From Paraburkholderia hospita (GTDB lineage Bacteria; Pseudomonadota; Gammaproteobacteria; Burkholderiales; Burkholderiaceae): a DNA stretch of 64,000 nt. Both the position numbers and the translations under genes were made by a program. Under the pieces are notes generated by a model that searched no databases, was not told the origin of the DNA, and saw only the letters and a list, made by a program, of their open reading frames with translations. Below, piece after piece: positions 1-8,067 of the stretch. The first letter of the stretch is position 1. Each line of letters starts with the position of its first letter. Location: contig NZ_CP026107.1 in the NCBI RefSeq assembly GCF_002902965.1, forward strand, positions 744,001-808,000, read 5' to 3'.

Positions 1-67
1 GGCGCGCTCGAACGTCACGAAGCGGACGCGAGCGCTGTGCATCGAATGGTCATGAGCGAGGCCAGAT

Positions 68-472
68 ATGCCAACAGTGCTGCTTGTAGATGATGACGTT
101 GAAACGCTGGACGCATGGCAGGGCGTGTGCGAAGCGCATGGCTATGCGACCTGTCTCGCCGAAGATGGGCGCGTCGCGCTGGATATGCTGCGCGAGCGCG
201 ATGTGGATGTCGTCGTCGCGGACTGGCGAATGCCGGTGATGTCGGGCAGCGTGCTGTGCCATCACGTGCGCCACGAGCAGAACCTGGCGGAGATCGTGTT
301 CATTCTCGTATCGGGCGAGCCGAGCCCGCCCGCGTTCGTCTATTACGACGGCTTTTTGCGCAAGCCGCTGGACCCTACGGATCTGCTGTCGGCAATGGAC
401 CGGCTGTTGCTCGAACGCGCCGCCGATGGTCGTCGCAGACGAAACATTTCTACCGCGCCGAAGAACGGATAG
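68..472 (+). CDS. Stand-alone response regulator receiver protein
   Basis: A 134-residue protein made of a single CheY-like receiver domain with no output domain. It starts with MPTVLLVDDDVETLD, giving the acidic pocket (D8-D10). The phospho-acceptor Asp lies in VVVADWRMPVMSG (about residue 52), the switch Ser in ILVSGEP (about 81), and the conserved Lys in FLRKPLDP (about 99). The C-terminal tail is short and Arg/Lys-rich. The family relays phosphate from a sensor kinase in the cytoplasm. The partner kinase is not in view but may lie left of the window, because reading frame 2 ends at 55 and frame 1 stays open to 93. The start is chosen because the domain begins immediately after it. Confidence 0.85.
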   Translation: MPTVLLVDDDVETLDAWQGVCEAHGYATCLAEDGRVALDMLRERDVDVVVADWRMPVMSGSVLCHHVRHEQNLAEIVFILVSGEPSPPAFVYYDGFLRKPLDPTDLLSAMDRLLLERAADGRRRRNISTAPKNG

Positions 473-780
473 CCAGTCCATGCTAATCACGTGCAATGCG
501 TGGTTAGCTTGCAGTACGCTTTTTTCGCCTTTGAGCACGCGTCTGTGCTCTTCTTGTCAGCCAATCACAAAAGCACTTTTATCTGTCTGAAAGTAATCCG
601 GCATCGGCATGCGTTGCTTTTGCGTTGCACGACTGCGCCGTTCAGCGCCGGATATTTTTGACACTCCTATGATGAAGACGCTGCTGAGTCTGGCGCGTGC
701 GAGGTTGCCAAACCATCGCCCGTTCTTTTATGATCGCGCGCCAAAAACTCTTCACAGCTACATCACGGAGCCAAACCAAC
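473..780. other. Intergenic region, porin upstream DNA
   Basis: This gap between the receiver gene and the first porin has no convincing gene. Its right part carries the promoter candidate listed separately. The segment around 545-600 is AT-richer than its surroundings and could hold activator sites; no clear palindrome was seen. Confidence 0.5.
705..734 (+). promoter_or_regulatory. Sigma70-like promoter candidate for porin gene
   Basis: TTGCCA (705-710) and TATGAT (729-734) are separated by 18 bp. This would place a transcript start near 741 and a leader of about 40 nt before the porin ATG at 781. Each hexamer differs from consensus at one position. Confidence 0.45.
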
Positions 781-1941
781 ATGAAGAAATCTTTACTCGC
801 CCTCGCAACATTCGGTGTTTTTACCGCTTCCGCGCATGCGCAAAGCAGCGTGACGCTCTATGGTCTTATCGACACCGGTCTGGTGTACACCAATAACCAG
901 CAGGGCCACAGCAACTGGCAGATGGTGAGCAGCTCGACGCAGAATACGGTCTTCGGGCTCAAGGGTTCGGAAGATCTCGGCGGCGGCTTGCATGCCGTGT
1001 TCAAGCTCGAGCAGGGTTTCTTGCTGAACAACGGCGCGCAGGCATTTTCGGGCAGTGCCTTCGGTTCGCAGGCGTGGGTCGGCCTGCAAAGCGATCCGTA
1101 CGGCACCTTGACGTTCGGCCGGCAGTTCGACGCAATGAACGACCTCGTCGGGCCGCTGACAGCCGAGTTCAACACGTGGGGCGGCAGTATGGCCGCGCAT
1201 CCGTTCGAGAACGACAACCTCGCTGCGAACTCCGTCGTCATCAACAACTCGGTCAAGTACACCAGTCCGACGTGGAGCGGCGTCACGCTCGAAACGATGT
1301 ATAGCTTCAGCAACAAGGCAGGCGACTTCGCGAACAATCGCTCGTATGGCTTCGGCGTGTCGTATGCGATGGGCCCCGTGAATCTCGCCGCGGGATACCT
1401 GCAGTTCAACAATGCGGGCAACGGCAGCGGCGCGACCACCTCGTCGGATACGAGCGCGAACTTCATCGCGGAACGGCAACGCATCTGGTCGGTTGGCGGC
1501 AATTACACGTTTGGCCCGGCGACGGTCGGTCTCGTGTGGAGTCATTCGCAGATCGACAACGCGGCGGGCGTGTTCTCGTTCGGCACGGGCACCTATCTCG
1601 GTGCAAACGATTCGTCGGCGGGAACGCTGGCCGGTTCGTTGCGACTCGATAACTACGAGGTGAACGCGAAATACGCGCTGACACCGGCGTTGAGCGTCTC
1701 GGGCGCATACACGTACACGCACGGCGCGTACAACGGCTCGTCGCCGGGATGGAATACGGCGATGCTGCAAACGGACTATGCGCTCAGCAAGCGCACCGAC
1801 TTCTACCTTGAAGGCGTCTATCAGAGCGTGCATGGCGCACCGACGGGTTCGGTGCTCTCGCACGCGATGATCAACACGCTGTCGCCGTCGTCGACGGATA
1901 CGCAGGTTGCCGTGACGGTTGGCCTGCGTCACGCGTTCTGA
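781..1941 (+). CDS. Outer-membrane porin, Burkholderia trimeric type
   Basis: A 386-residue general porin (Gram-negative porin, OmpC-like family of Burkholderia). The signal peptide MKKSLLALATFGVFTASAHA is followed by QSSVTLYGLIDTGL, the standard first strand of this family. The protein then alternates amphipathic strands with loops and ends in GLRHAF, with the terminal Phe needed for outer-membrane assembly. The ATG at 781 is preferred over in-frame upstream codons because it sits directly before the signal peptide. It forms a trimeric beta-barrel for passive solute diffusion. It faces a second porin tail to tail across 24 bp; the two share only the family pattern. Confidence 0.93.
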   Translation: MKKSLLALATFGVFTASAHAQSSVTLYGLIDTGLVYTNNQQGHSNWQMVSSSTQNTVFGLKGSEDLGGGLHAVFKLEQGFLLNNGAQAFSGSAFGSQAWVGLQSDPYGTLTFGRQFDAMNDLVGPLTAEFNTWGGSMAAHPFENDNLAANSVVINNSVKYTSPTWSGVTLETMYSFSNKAGDFANNRSYGFGVSYAMGPVNLAAGYLQFNNAGNGSGATTSSDTSANFIAERQRIWSVGGNYTFGPATVGLVWSHSQIDNAAGVFSFGTGTYLGANDSSAGTLAGSLRLDNYEVNAKYALTPALSVSGAYTYTHGAYNGSSPGWNTAMLQTDYALSKRTDFYLEGVYQSVHGAPTGSVLSHAMINTLSPSSTDTQVAVTVGLRHAF

Positions 1942-1965
1942 TCCGTGTGACGTAGTGAGCGGGCG

Positions 1966-3138
1966 TCAGAACAGATGCCGCAAGCCAACGCGCACGGCAA
2001 GCTGCGAATTGGCGCCCGTTCCCGAATTGCCGATAAAGCTCGAACTCGCACCGATCTCCGCCTGAACGGGCACCTCGTGGCCGTTGACGACGTTGCTGCC
2101 CGATGCCTTCTGATAGATGGCAAGTGCATAGACATCGGTTCGTTTCGACAGTGCATAGTCGACGAAGCTGTTCAGCTGATGCCATTTGCCGCTGAACTCG
2201 CCGCTCAGGTCGGAGAACGTGTAACCGAGCCCGCCGCTGACTGCGTTCGTGAACGCATACTTTCCGCCCACTTCATAGTTGTTCACTGTCGATTCATGTG
2301 ACGCGATCTGCGTGAGTTGCGTATGCGTCCAGTTGCCCCATACCTTGCCGCGCCCAATCAGATAGCTGCTGCCGATGCCGAAGGTGCGCAGATCGCGCAG
2401 CGGCCCCGTATTGATGTTCGCGATGTTCGCCGTGAATGCCGGTGTCGCGCTGCCGGGAAAGCGGATATCGGTGTACGCCGCGCCGATCGCGAACGGACCC
2501 GGCGTGTAGTTGACGCCGGCGCTAAATGTTCTCGACGAACCTTGAGTCGTCGTGGTGCCCGTGGTCGTGGTGGGTGAACCTGAGAACGCGCCCGCCTGAT
2601 TCGAAAAGCCGTAGAGCACGCCGAACGTCAGGCCGTTGAAGTTCGCGCTGCTGAACTTGACCGAGTTGTTGATGCGGCTCGATGTCAGTTGATCCAGATC
2701 GTTGATGTGATAAGCGTAGTTGCCGGCCGGCGTTTCGTGGCCCATCGCGTAGTTGTGGATGTAGTCTCTGGACAGCGAGTACTGCCGGCCGAACGTCAAT
2801 GAGCCAACGCCGTTCTTGTTCAATCCGACCCAGGCTTGTCGTCCGAATAGCGCGCCGCCTTGCGAGATCGTGCCATCGCCGGAATTGAAACCGCCTTCGA
2901 GTGTGAAGATGGCCGAGAGGCCGCCGCCGAGATCTTCCTTTCCGCGAATGCCCCAGCGGCTGCCTTGCGCGACGCCGTCGGCATATCGGACGAGAGAGCC
3001 GTGTCCGGTAGACGTGGCAACGTGGTTCGCATAGGTGATGCCCGTATCGATCAATCCATAGAGCGTCACGCTGCTTTGCGCGTGCGCGACGGAACCGACC
3101 AGGCTCAATGCCACAGTGGCAACAGTTCTTTTTAACAT
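1966..3138 (-). CDS. Outer-membrane porin, Burkholderia trimeric type (second copy)
   Basis: A 390-residue porin of the same family as its convergent neighbour. Signal peptide MLKRTVATVALSLVGSVAHA is followed by QSSVTLYGLIDTGITYANH, and the protein ends in GLRHLF. The start at 3138 is chosen by alignment with the neighbouring signal peptide; an ATG five codons upstream (3153) is in frame and cannot be excluded. A Thr-rich stretch about 200 residues in probably forms a surface loop. The gene reads towards the first porin, so the pair probably arose by old duplication or shares a niche role rather than an operon. Confidence 0.92.
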   Translation of the reverse strand: MLKRTVATVALSLVGSVAHAQSSVTLYGLIDTGITYANHVATSTGHGSLVRYADGVAQGSRWGIRGKEDLGGGLSAIFTLEGGFNSGDGTISQGGALFGRQAWVGLNKNGVGSLTFGRQYSLSRDYIHNYAMGHETPAGNYAYHINDLDQLTSSRINNSVKFSSANFNGLTFGVLYGFSNQAGAFSGSPTTTTGTTTTQGSSRTFSAGVNYTPGPFAIGAAYTDIRFPGSATPAFTANIANINTGPLRDLRTFGIGSSYLIGRGKVWGNWTHTQLTQIASHESTVNNYEVGGKYAFTNAVSGGLGYTFSDLSGEFSGKWHQLNSFVDYALSKRTDVYALAIYQKASGSNVVNGHEVPVQAEIGASSSFIGNSGTGANSQLAVRVGLRHLF

Positions 3139-3349
3139 CCCAATTCCAGTCATTAAAAGAGTTCAGCGATTGATCGCTCGATCGATCTCTGTTCGATATG
3201 TCGACGGGAATATAACGGATGGCAAAAAATTTGTCGTAAGGCAGAGCGGACTGGCACTTCAATGCGTGCCGTGCATTTTCTAAAGCAACGGCAGTTAAAG
3301 AAAACGTATCTGCGGCGGAAGCGCTATATGCCGGAGAGGAGAGGAAAAC

Positions 3350-3973
3350 CTATTGGAGATATCGAACGATAAGCCGTGTAGTCTCGTCGACGAGCGCGCC
3401 AAACGCTTCGTCAGTGAGACGATCCGCATGATGCACGACGGCCGTATGCGTTAGTGCCTCGATCGACGTCACGCACACGAACGTCGCAAGCCCAAGGTTC
3501 ATTGTGCGGAACTCGTCGCGATGAGCATCGAGATAGCCTCTGAACAGTGCATACGTTTCTCCACCTAATAGCGCCGATTCCTCCGTTCCGCCCGTGCGCG
3601 GAATCTGCTCGGCGAGTACGCGGTGCAATTCCGGATCGATACGGTGTGCCTCGATCGCGGCGAGCACGAGCTTGCGCACTGCCTGTTCCATCGGTAGCGC
3701 GGCGACTTCAGCCAGCGTCTCACGGACAACCTGCATGAGTTCCTCGCCGTGACGCTGCACGACAGCCGCGACAAGCGCCTCTTTGCTGGGAAAGTACTGA
3801 TACAGCGAGCCGACGCTCACGCCCGCCTTTTCGGCGATGCGGTTGGTGCTGGCCTTGTCGAAGCCGTCCTTCACGAGAATGCGAGCGGTTGCTTCGATCA
3901 AGGCATCAACCGTCACGCGCGATCGCTGCTGAGACGCGTGCTTTCTTGGTTTTGTGAGTGGTTTTCGCGCCAT
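3350..3973 (-). CDS. TetR/AcrR family transcriptional regulator
   Basis: A 207-residue repressor. The N-terminal helix-turn-helix covers about residues 20-65, with the typical TetR recognition stretch SVGSLYQYFPSKEALVAAVV. The C-terminal half is a helical ligand-binding domain. The start at 3973 is chosen for its GGAG ribosome site about 9 nt upstream; an earlier in-frame ATG (4027) would place the start codon upstream of the palindrome. The gene is divergent from the DinB-family gene at 4089, and a 24-bp palindrome between them is the likely operator, so self-repression and control of the DinB gene are inferred. Confidence 0.9.
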   Translation of the reverse strand: MARKPLTKPRKHASQQRSRVTVDALIEATARILVKDGFDKASTNRIAEKAGVSVGSLYQYFPSKEALVAAVVQRHGEELMQVVRETLAEVAALPMEQAVRKLVLAAIEAHRIDPELHRVLAEQIPRTGGTEESALLGGETYALFRGYLDAHRDEFRTMNLGLATFVCVTSIEALTHTAVVHHADRLTDEAFGALVDETTRLIVRYLQ

Positions 3974-3998
3974 TTTCTGCGCTCCAAATGCGAGTAGG

Positions 3999-4022
3999 TA
4001 ATACGAGCAGTCGCTCGTATTA
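3999..4022. promoter_or_regulatory. Palindromic operator for the TetR/DinB divergent pair
   Basis: Perfect inverted repeat with 10-bp arms TAATACGAGC and GCTCGTATTA around the 4-bp spacer AGTC. It lies 25 bp upstream of the tetR start and 66 bp upstream of the dinB-family start. Size, symmetry and position fit a TetR dimer-pair site; binding is inferred. Confidence 0.75.
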
Positions 4023-4088
4023 TGCATCTTGTGATTCGAATCGCAATGTCGAAACCAACCAGGATCAACGCGAAAAAGGAGAGGTCAC

Positions 4089-4577
4089 ATGGCGTGTCAG
4101 TCATACTCGCAACTCGTTGCAATCAAACGATGGGCCGACCGCGGACTCTGCGATGTCGTGAGCCGCGACTTCGATAAGTTAAGCAAGGAAGACGCTTTCA
4201 TCATGCTTCGCATCCTCGACCATATCCATGCGGTCGACAGGATTTTTCAGCATCATCTGCAGGGCGTGCCGCACGTGTTTCAGGCGCCGCGATCGGCAAA
4301 CATGCCGGAACTCACCGCGCTTGTAGACGGCATCAGAGAAGCCGACGACTGGTACGCGTCATACGTGGACGCGATGACGGAGCACGACTTCGAACAGCCT
4401 GTCGATTTCGTCTTCACCAGCGGAAAGCCCGCGCGCATGCGGCGAGGCGAGATCGTTCTGCATGTCTGCCTGCATGGCACCTATCATCGCGGCAACGCGG
4501 GCGCGCTTCTTCAACTGAGAGGCCTCACGCCGAGCCGCGATGCGATCACGGACTTCCTGGAAGACGCGGCGGCTTGA
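4089..4577 (+). CDS. DinB family protein
   Basis: A 162-residue protein of the DinB/YfiT four-helix-bundle fold. It starts with helix 1 (SQLVAIKRWADRGLCDVV) and carries putative metal-ligand histidines in ILDHIHAVDRIFQHHL (about residues 44-56) and HVCLHGTYHRGN (about 127-138), the classic three-His pattern. The fold is shared by thiol-dependent S-transferases (bacillithiol, mycothiol, maleylpyruvate isomerase types); the actual substrate here is unknown. A strong ribosome site AAGGAGAGG precedes the ATG. The TetR regulator next door suggests induction by a small toxic molecule. Confidence 0.85.
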   Translation: MACQSYSQLVAIKRWADRGLCDVVSRDFDKLSKEDAFIMLRILDHIHAVDRIFQHHLQGVPHVFQAPRSANMPELTALVDGIREADDWYASYVDAMTEHDFEQPVDFVFTSGKPARMRRGEIVLHVCLHGTYHRGNAGALLQLRGLTPSRDAITDFLEDAAA

Positions 4578-4718
4578 GTTGTCTGCCCGATTCTTCATAT
4601 CAACCGCGCCCCATCTACCATCCTCGTAGCGCATCCGTGGCAAACTCCAGCTTTGCCATCTCTGCTCTTTCACGCCTCGCCCCTTCCGCTTGCCGCGAAG
4701 GGGCAGGACACACACTCT

Positions 4719-5600
4719 ATGGACGCCGACGCCCACGCCTTCAACCAGATTCGCCCGCGCCTGCAGAAAATCGCCTACCGGATGCTCAGTTCCGTCGCAG
4801 AAGCCGAGGACATCGTGCAGGACGTCTGGCTGCGCTGGCACGCAGCCGACCACGCAAGCATCGACAACGCCGAAGCGTGGCTCGTCTCCGTCACGACGCG
4901 CATGTCGATCGACCGTCTGCGTGCCGCCAAGATCCAGCGCGAGCACTACACGGGCATCTGGTTGCCCGAGCCTGAGATCAGCGACTCGCCCGCGACGCCC
5001 GAGGAGATGACCGAGCGCGCCGACGACGTGTCCGTCGCGTTCCTGATGCTGCTCGAACGGCTCACGCCCGAAGCGCGCGCCGCGTTCCTGCTGCGCGAAG
5101 TCTTCGACGCGGACTATGACGAGGTTGCCGATGCGATCGGCAAGACGGAGTCCGCATGCCGTCAGCTGGTGAGCCGCGCGAAGGCGCAACTGCGCGACGA
5201 GCGCCCGCGCTATGCAGTGCCGCGCGAGAAGCATCGCCAGTTGTTGCAGAGCTTTGCGCAGGCGCTCGCGAGCGCGGACTTCCACGCCATCAACGCATTC
5301 CTCGCCGAAGAGGCCACCCTGATCGGCGACGGCGGCGGCAAGGTGACGAGCTTCCCGAAGCCGATGGTGGGCGGCCGGCGCATCGCACAGCTTTTCTACG
5401 CGGCATTGCGGCGTTTTCCGGGCGAGGTTCATGTCAAGCTCGTGACGCTCAACGGTCAGAGCGCGCTGTTGCGCTATATCGAAGGCAAGCTCGAATCGGC
5501 GATGTCTTTCGAAACGGACGGCGAGCGCATCGTCAGCATTCACGTTCAACGCAATCCCGACAAGCTGGCGCGCATCGCCGCCGCATACGGCGAACCCTGA
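4719..5600 (+). CDS. ECF41-type RNA polymerase sigma factor with SnoaL-like C-terminal domain
   Basis: A 293-residue extracytoplasmic-function sigma factor. Region 2 spans about residues 8-75 (AEAEDIVQDVWLRW), region 4 about 108-160 (DYDEVADAIGKTESACRQLVSRAK), and a SnoaL-like domain follows to the end. Three signatures of group ECF41 are visible: WLPEP in the linker (about 81), DGGGK (about 205) and NPDKL (about 281). In this group the fused C-terminal domain replaces an anti-sigma factor in controlling activity. Group members sit beside carboxymuconolactone decarboxylase, oxidoreductase or epimerase genes, which matches the next genes here. The start at 4719 fits the GGGGCAGG ribosome site; the longer frame from 4653 adds no domain. 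Confidence 0.92.
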   Translation: MDADAHAFNQIRPRLQKIAYRMLSSVAEAEDIVQDVWLRWHAADHASIDNAEAWLVSVTTRMSIDRLRAAKIQREHYTGIWLPEPEISDSPATPEEMTERADDVSVAFLMLLERLTPEARAAFLLREVFDADYDEVADAIGKTESACRQLVSRAKAQLRDERPRYAVPREKHRQLLQSFAQALASADFHAINAFLAEEATLIGDGGGKVTSFPKPMVGGRRIAQLFYAALRRFPGEVHVKLVTLNGQSALLRYIEGKLESAMSFETDGERIVSIHVQRNPDKLARIAAAYGEP

Positions 5601-5797
5601 GCGCGCTGCGCGCCGCTGCAATGACTCCGCCCGCCAGCGCCTGATGGCGGGATTGGTGCCGGATGGGCAACACCGTGAGCCCGTCCGCAGGTCTACCGCG
5701 GCGCGCGTCACGAACCTACCATGGCGACGTGCGGTTCACCACCGCGAACAGCATCCGTCCCGCACGGATGCGTCCGTCATCGTCGCCAGGAGAAGTC

Positions 5798-6277
5798 ATG
5801 ACTCAGCGTATCAACTACTTTCACCAATCGCCCGAGCTATCGAAGAAGTTCATCGAGTTCAGCAACCTGCTGAAAGACTGCGCGATCGAAGAACCGATCC
5901 GCGATCTCGTCAACATCCGCGCATCGCAGATCAACGGTTGCGGCTTTTGCCTCGACATGCACGTGAAGGAAGCGACCATTCACGGCGAGCGCGCGCTGCG
6001 CGTCCACCATGTGGCGATCTGGCGCGAGTCGACGCTGTTCTCGCCGCGCGAACGTGCCGCGCTCGCGTGGACGGAAGTGCTGACCACCTTGCCCGAGCAC
6101 GGCGTGCCCGACGATATCTACGAGCGCGTGCGTGGCCAGTTTTCGGAAAAGGAACTGTCGGACCTGACGTTCGAAGTCATGGCCATCAACGCCTGGAACC
6201 GCGCGAACGTGGCGTTCAAGTTCGTGCCGGGATCGTCCGACAAGGCATTCGGCCTCGACAAGGCGAACCTCGCCTGA
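5798..6277 (+). CDS. Carboxymuconolactone decarboxylase (AhpD-like) family protein
   Basis: A 159-residue helical protein of the CMD/AhpD superfamily. The redox motif is NGCGFCLDMHVKEA (about residues 45-58), with the CxxC pair and the downstream His of alkylhydroperoxidase AhpD-type enzymes. It probably reduces peroxides or related electrophiles in the cytoplasm. A CAGGAGAAG ribosome site precedes the ATG at 5798; the long open frame upstream is not domain-bearing. It lies 197 bp after the ECF41 sigma gene, the typical partner arrangement of that sigma group, so sigma-dependent expression is likely. A weak ECF41-like promoter lies at 5706-5731. Confidence 0.9.
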   Translation: MTQRINYFHQSPELSKKFIEFSNLLKDCAIEEPIRDLVNIRASQINGCGFCLDMHVKEATIHGERALRVHHVAIWRESTLFSPRERAALAWTEVLTTLPEHGVPDDIYERVRGQFSEKELSDLTFEVMAINAWNRANVAFKFVPGSSDKAFGLDKANLA

Positions 6278-6340
6278 GCCGGGGCGCCGTTCTTGTTCAA
6301 CCTCGGCCTGTGCGGGCCGCGTCCATGTGAGGAGCGCATC

Positions 6341-6748
6341 ATGTTTCGCTCGAAGAGAACTATCGCAGCCCTGCTCGTCATGGCGGGCGCGTTGACCCAC
6401 CAGGCCCACGCCGAGCCGCCGGCGGCCATCGTGACACCCGTCATGACAAAGCCGCTCGACGACTATCCCGGCAAGGAAGCGTTGATGATCGTGGTCGAAT
6501 ATCCGCCTGGCGCCGTGGACCCGGTGCATCGGCATCATGCGCACGGGTTCATCTACGTGCTGGAAGGATCGATCGTGATGCAGGTCAGAGGCGGCAAGGA
6601 AGTCACGCTGACGCCGGGACAGTCCTTCTATGAAGGCCCGAACGATGTCCACACCGTGGGCCACAACGCGAGCCAGACGAAGCCGGCGAAGTTCCTCGTG
6701 CTGCTGCTGAAGGACAAGGGCGCGCCCGTTCTGGTGCCGGAGAAGTAA
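6341..6748 (+). CDS. Secreted cupin-domain protein
   Basis: A 135-residue protein with an N-terminal signal peptide (about residues 1-24, ending ALTHQAHA) and a single cupin barrel. Cupin motif 1 is PVHRHHAHGFIYVLEG with the metal-ligand histidines; motif 2 is the GQSFYEGPNDVHTVGHN stretch. Metal-binding cupins range from dioxygenases to sugar or hydroxide sensors, and this one is not further assigned. The start at 6341 follows GAGGAG. It lies 63 bp after the CMD gene on the same strand and may be cotranscribed with it. Confidence 0.85.
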   Translation: MFRSKRTIAALLVMAGALTHQAHAEPPAAIVTPVMTKPLDDYPGKEALMIVVEYPPGAVDPVHRHHAHGFIYVLEGSIVMQVRGGKEVTLTPGQSFYEGPNDVHTVGHNASQTKPAKFLVLLLKDKGAPVLVPEK

Positions 6749-6797
6749 CGCGCGGCAGCGGCCTCACGCGTGGCCGCAAAAGAAAATCGGCGGACGA

Positions 6798-6824
6798 TGT
6801 CACAAACGGAAGCGCTGAAACGTC
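6798..6824 (+). promoter_or_regulatory. ECF41-type promoter
   Basis: TGTCACA (6798-6804), a 16-bp spacer, and CGTC (6821-6824). As recalled from published work on ECF41 sigma factors, their target motif is TGTCACA-N16-CGTC; this site matches every position and the spacing. It lies 34 bp upstream of the LysR gene start at 6859 and about 1.2 kb downstream of the ECF41 gene, so this sigma factor is the natural candidate to read it. Confidence 0.8.
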
Positions 6825-6858
6825 TAGTTGGATAAGGACCTCCACTCTTCGCGCTTCC

Positions 6859-7860
6859 ATGTCAGACTACGCACCGCGCCGCTCCGTTACGGGCGCCGAC
6901 GATCCGATTGCAAGCACGTTTGCAACGAGTTTCGCCGGCGTCGTTTCCTTTCTTGCCGTTGCCAACGAAGGCAGTTTCGCCAGAGCGGGCGATCGCCTCG
7001 GCATCGGCCGCTCGTCCGTCAGCCGGAACGTGCAGAAGCTGGAGGCCCAGCTGGATACGCGCCTCTTTCTGCGCACGACCCGCAGCACGTCGCTGACGCG
7101 CGAAGGCGAACTTTTCTTCGAGAACTGTCAGGCAGGCGTCGAGCGCATCGTCCAGGCGCTCGAAGAGATGCGCGAGCTGCGCAGCGGGCCGCCGCGAGGG
7201 CGGTTGCGCATCTACTCGACGCCGGGCTTCGGGCGCAGGATCGTCGCGCCATTGTTGCGGGGTTTTCACGCGCAGTACCCGGATATCGCGCTGGAGCTGC
7301 TGCTCAACGACCGCCCCGCCGACTTCACCGTCGATCGCATCGACGTGTCGTTTCGCGACGGACGCATGGAAGACAGCGAGATCGTCGCGCGTCAACTGAT
7401 ACCCATGCAGATGATCGTCTGCGCGTCGCCCGCGTATGTGGCCGCTCACGGCTTGCCGCGTCATGTCGGTGAGCTGGCCGACCATCGCTGCATCAACCTG
7501 CGTACGGCATCGGGGCGCGTCAGGGAATGGGAGTTCAAGGTCGACGGCCTGCCGATGCGCCGCCAGTTGCATGCGCCGCATACGTTCAACGACCCGGATC
7601 TGATTCTTCAGTCCGTGCTGGATGGACAGGGCATCGCGCAACTGCCCGGTTATCAGGTGTGCGATCTGCTCGGCGACGGGCGTCTCGTTACCTGTCTGAC
7701 CCAGTACGCACCCGACGATAGCGGCCACTACATCTGCTATCTGAGCCGCAAGCATCTTCCGGCGCGCATCCGCGTGTTCGTCGATTACATGACGGAGCAC
7801 ACGCGAGCGCTCGACCTGCATTGCCTGACCACGATGGATGCAATGTCAACGGTCGACTGA
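6859..7860 (+). CDS. LysR family transcriptional regulator
   Basis: A 333-residue LysR-type regulator with an N-terminal extension of about 25 residues. The winged helix-turn-helix (FLAVANEGSFARAGDRLGIG, then SSVSRNVQKLEAQLDTRLF) covers about residues 30-88, followed by the two-lobed substrate-binding domain. It resembles the regulators that often sit next to short-chain reductases and quinone or aldehyde detoxification genes. It is preceded by an exact ECF41 promoter, which is unusual for a LysR gene, and is followed on the same strand by the NAD(P)-binding protein at 8068, its probable target or operon partner. Confidence 0.9.
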   Translation: MSDYAPRRSVTGADDPIASTFATSFAGVVSFLAVANEGSFARAGDRLGIGRSSVSRNVQKLEAQLDTRLFLRTTRSTSLTREGELFFENCQAGVERIVQALEEMRELRSGPPRGRLRIYSTPGFGRRIVAPLLRGFHAQYPDIALELLLNDRPADFTVDRIDVSFRDGRMEDSEIVARQLIPMQMIVCASPAYVAAHGLPRHVGELADHRCINLRTASGRVREWEFKVDGLPMRRQLHAPHTFNDPDLILQSVLDGQGIAQLPGYQVCDLLGDGRLVTCLTQYAPDDSGHYICYLSRKHLPARIRVFVDYMTEHTRALDLHCLTTMDAMSTVD

Positions 7861-8067
7861 GCGCGGCGACGTGTCGATTGGTGTCCGCAGGGCAACACGA
7901 TGGATACCTTCAAAGGTCTACTGCATCGAAGCGCACACACCTACGATGCTTCCTGTACGGACGCCGCGCATCACGGCGAGTCCGGCAAGCAACCGGCAAT
8001 GACACGTTCTGCCGGCTTCGAAAGCCCGGAGGCGGCGAGTGCGCCGCGCAAGACTTTGGAGGAAATC

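Noticed and set aside
1935..1975. Inverted repeat between the two porin genes
   Set aside because: GTTCTGA/TCAGAAC is expected because both porins end in a Phe codon and stop; no T-run follows, so it is not called a terminator.
4359..5711. Minus-strand frame of 450 residues
   Set aside because: Antisense to the ECF41 sigma gene, no domain signature, explained by codon structure on the other strand.
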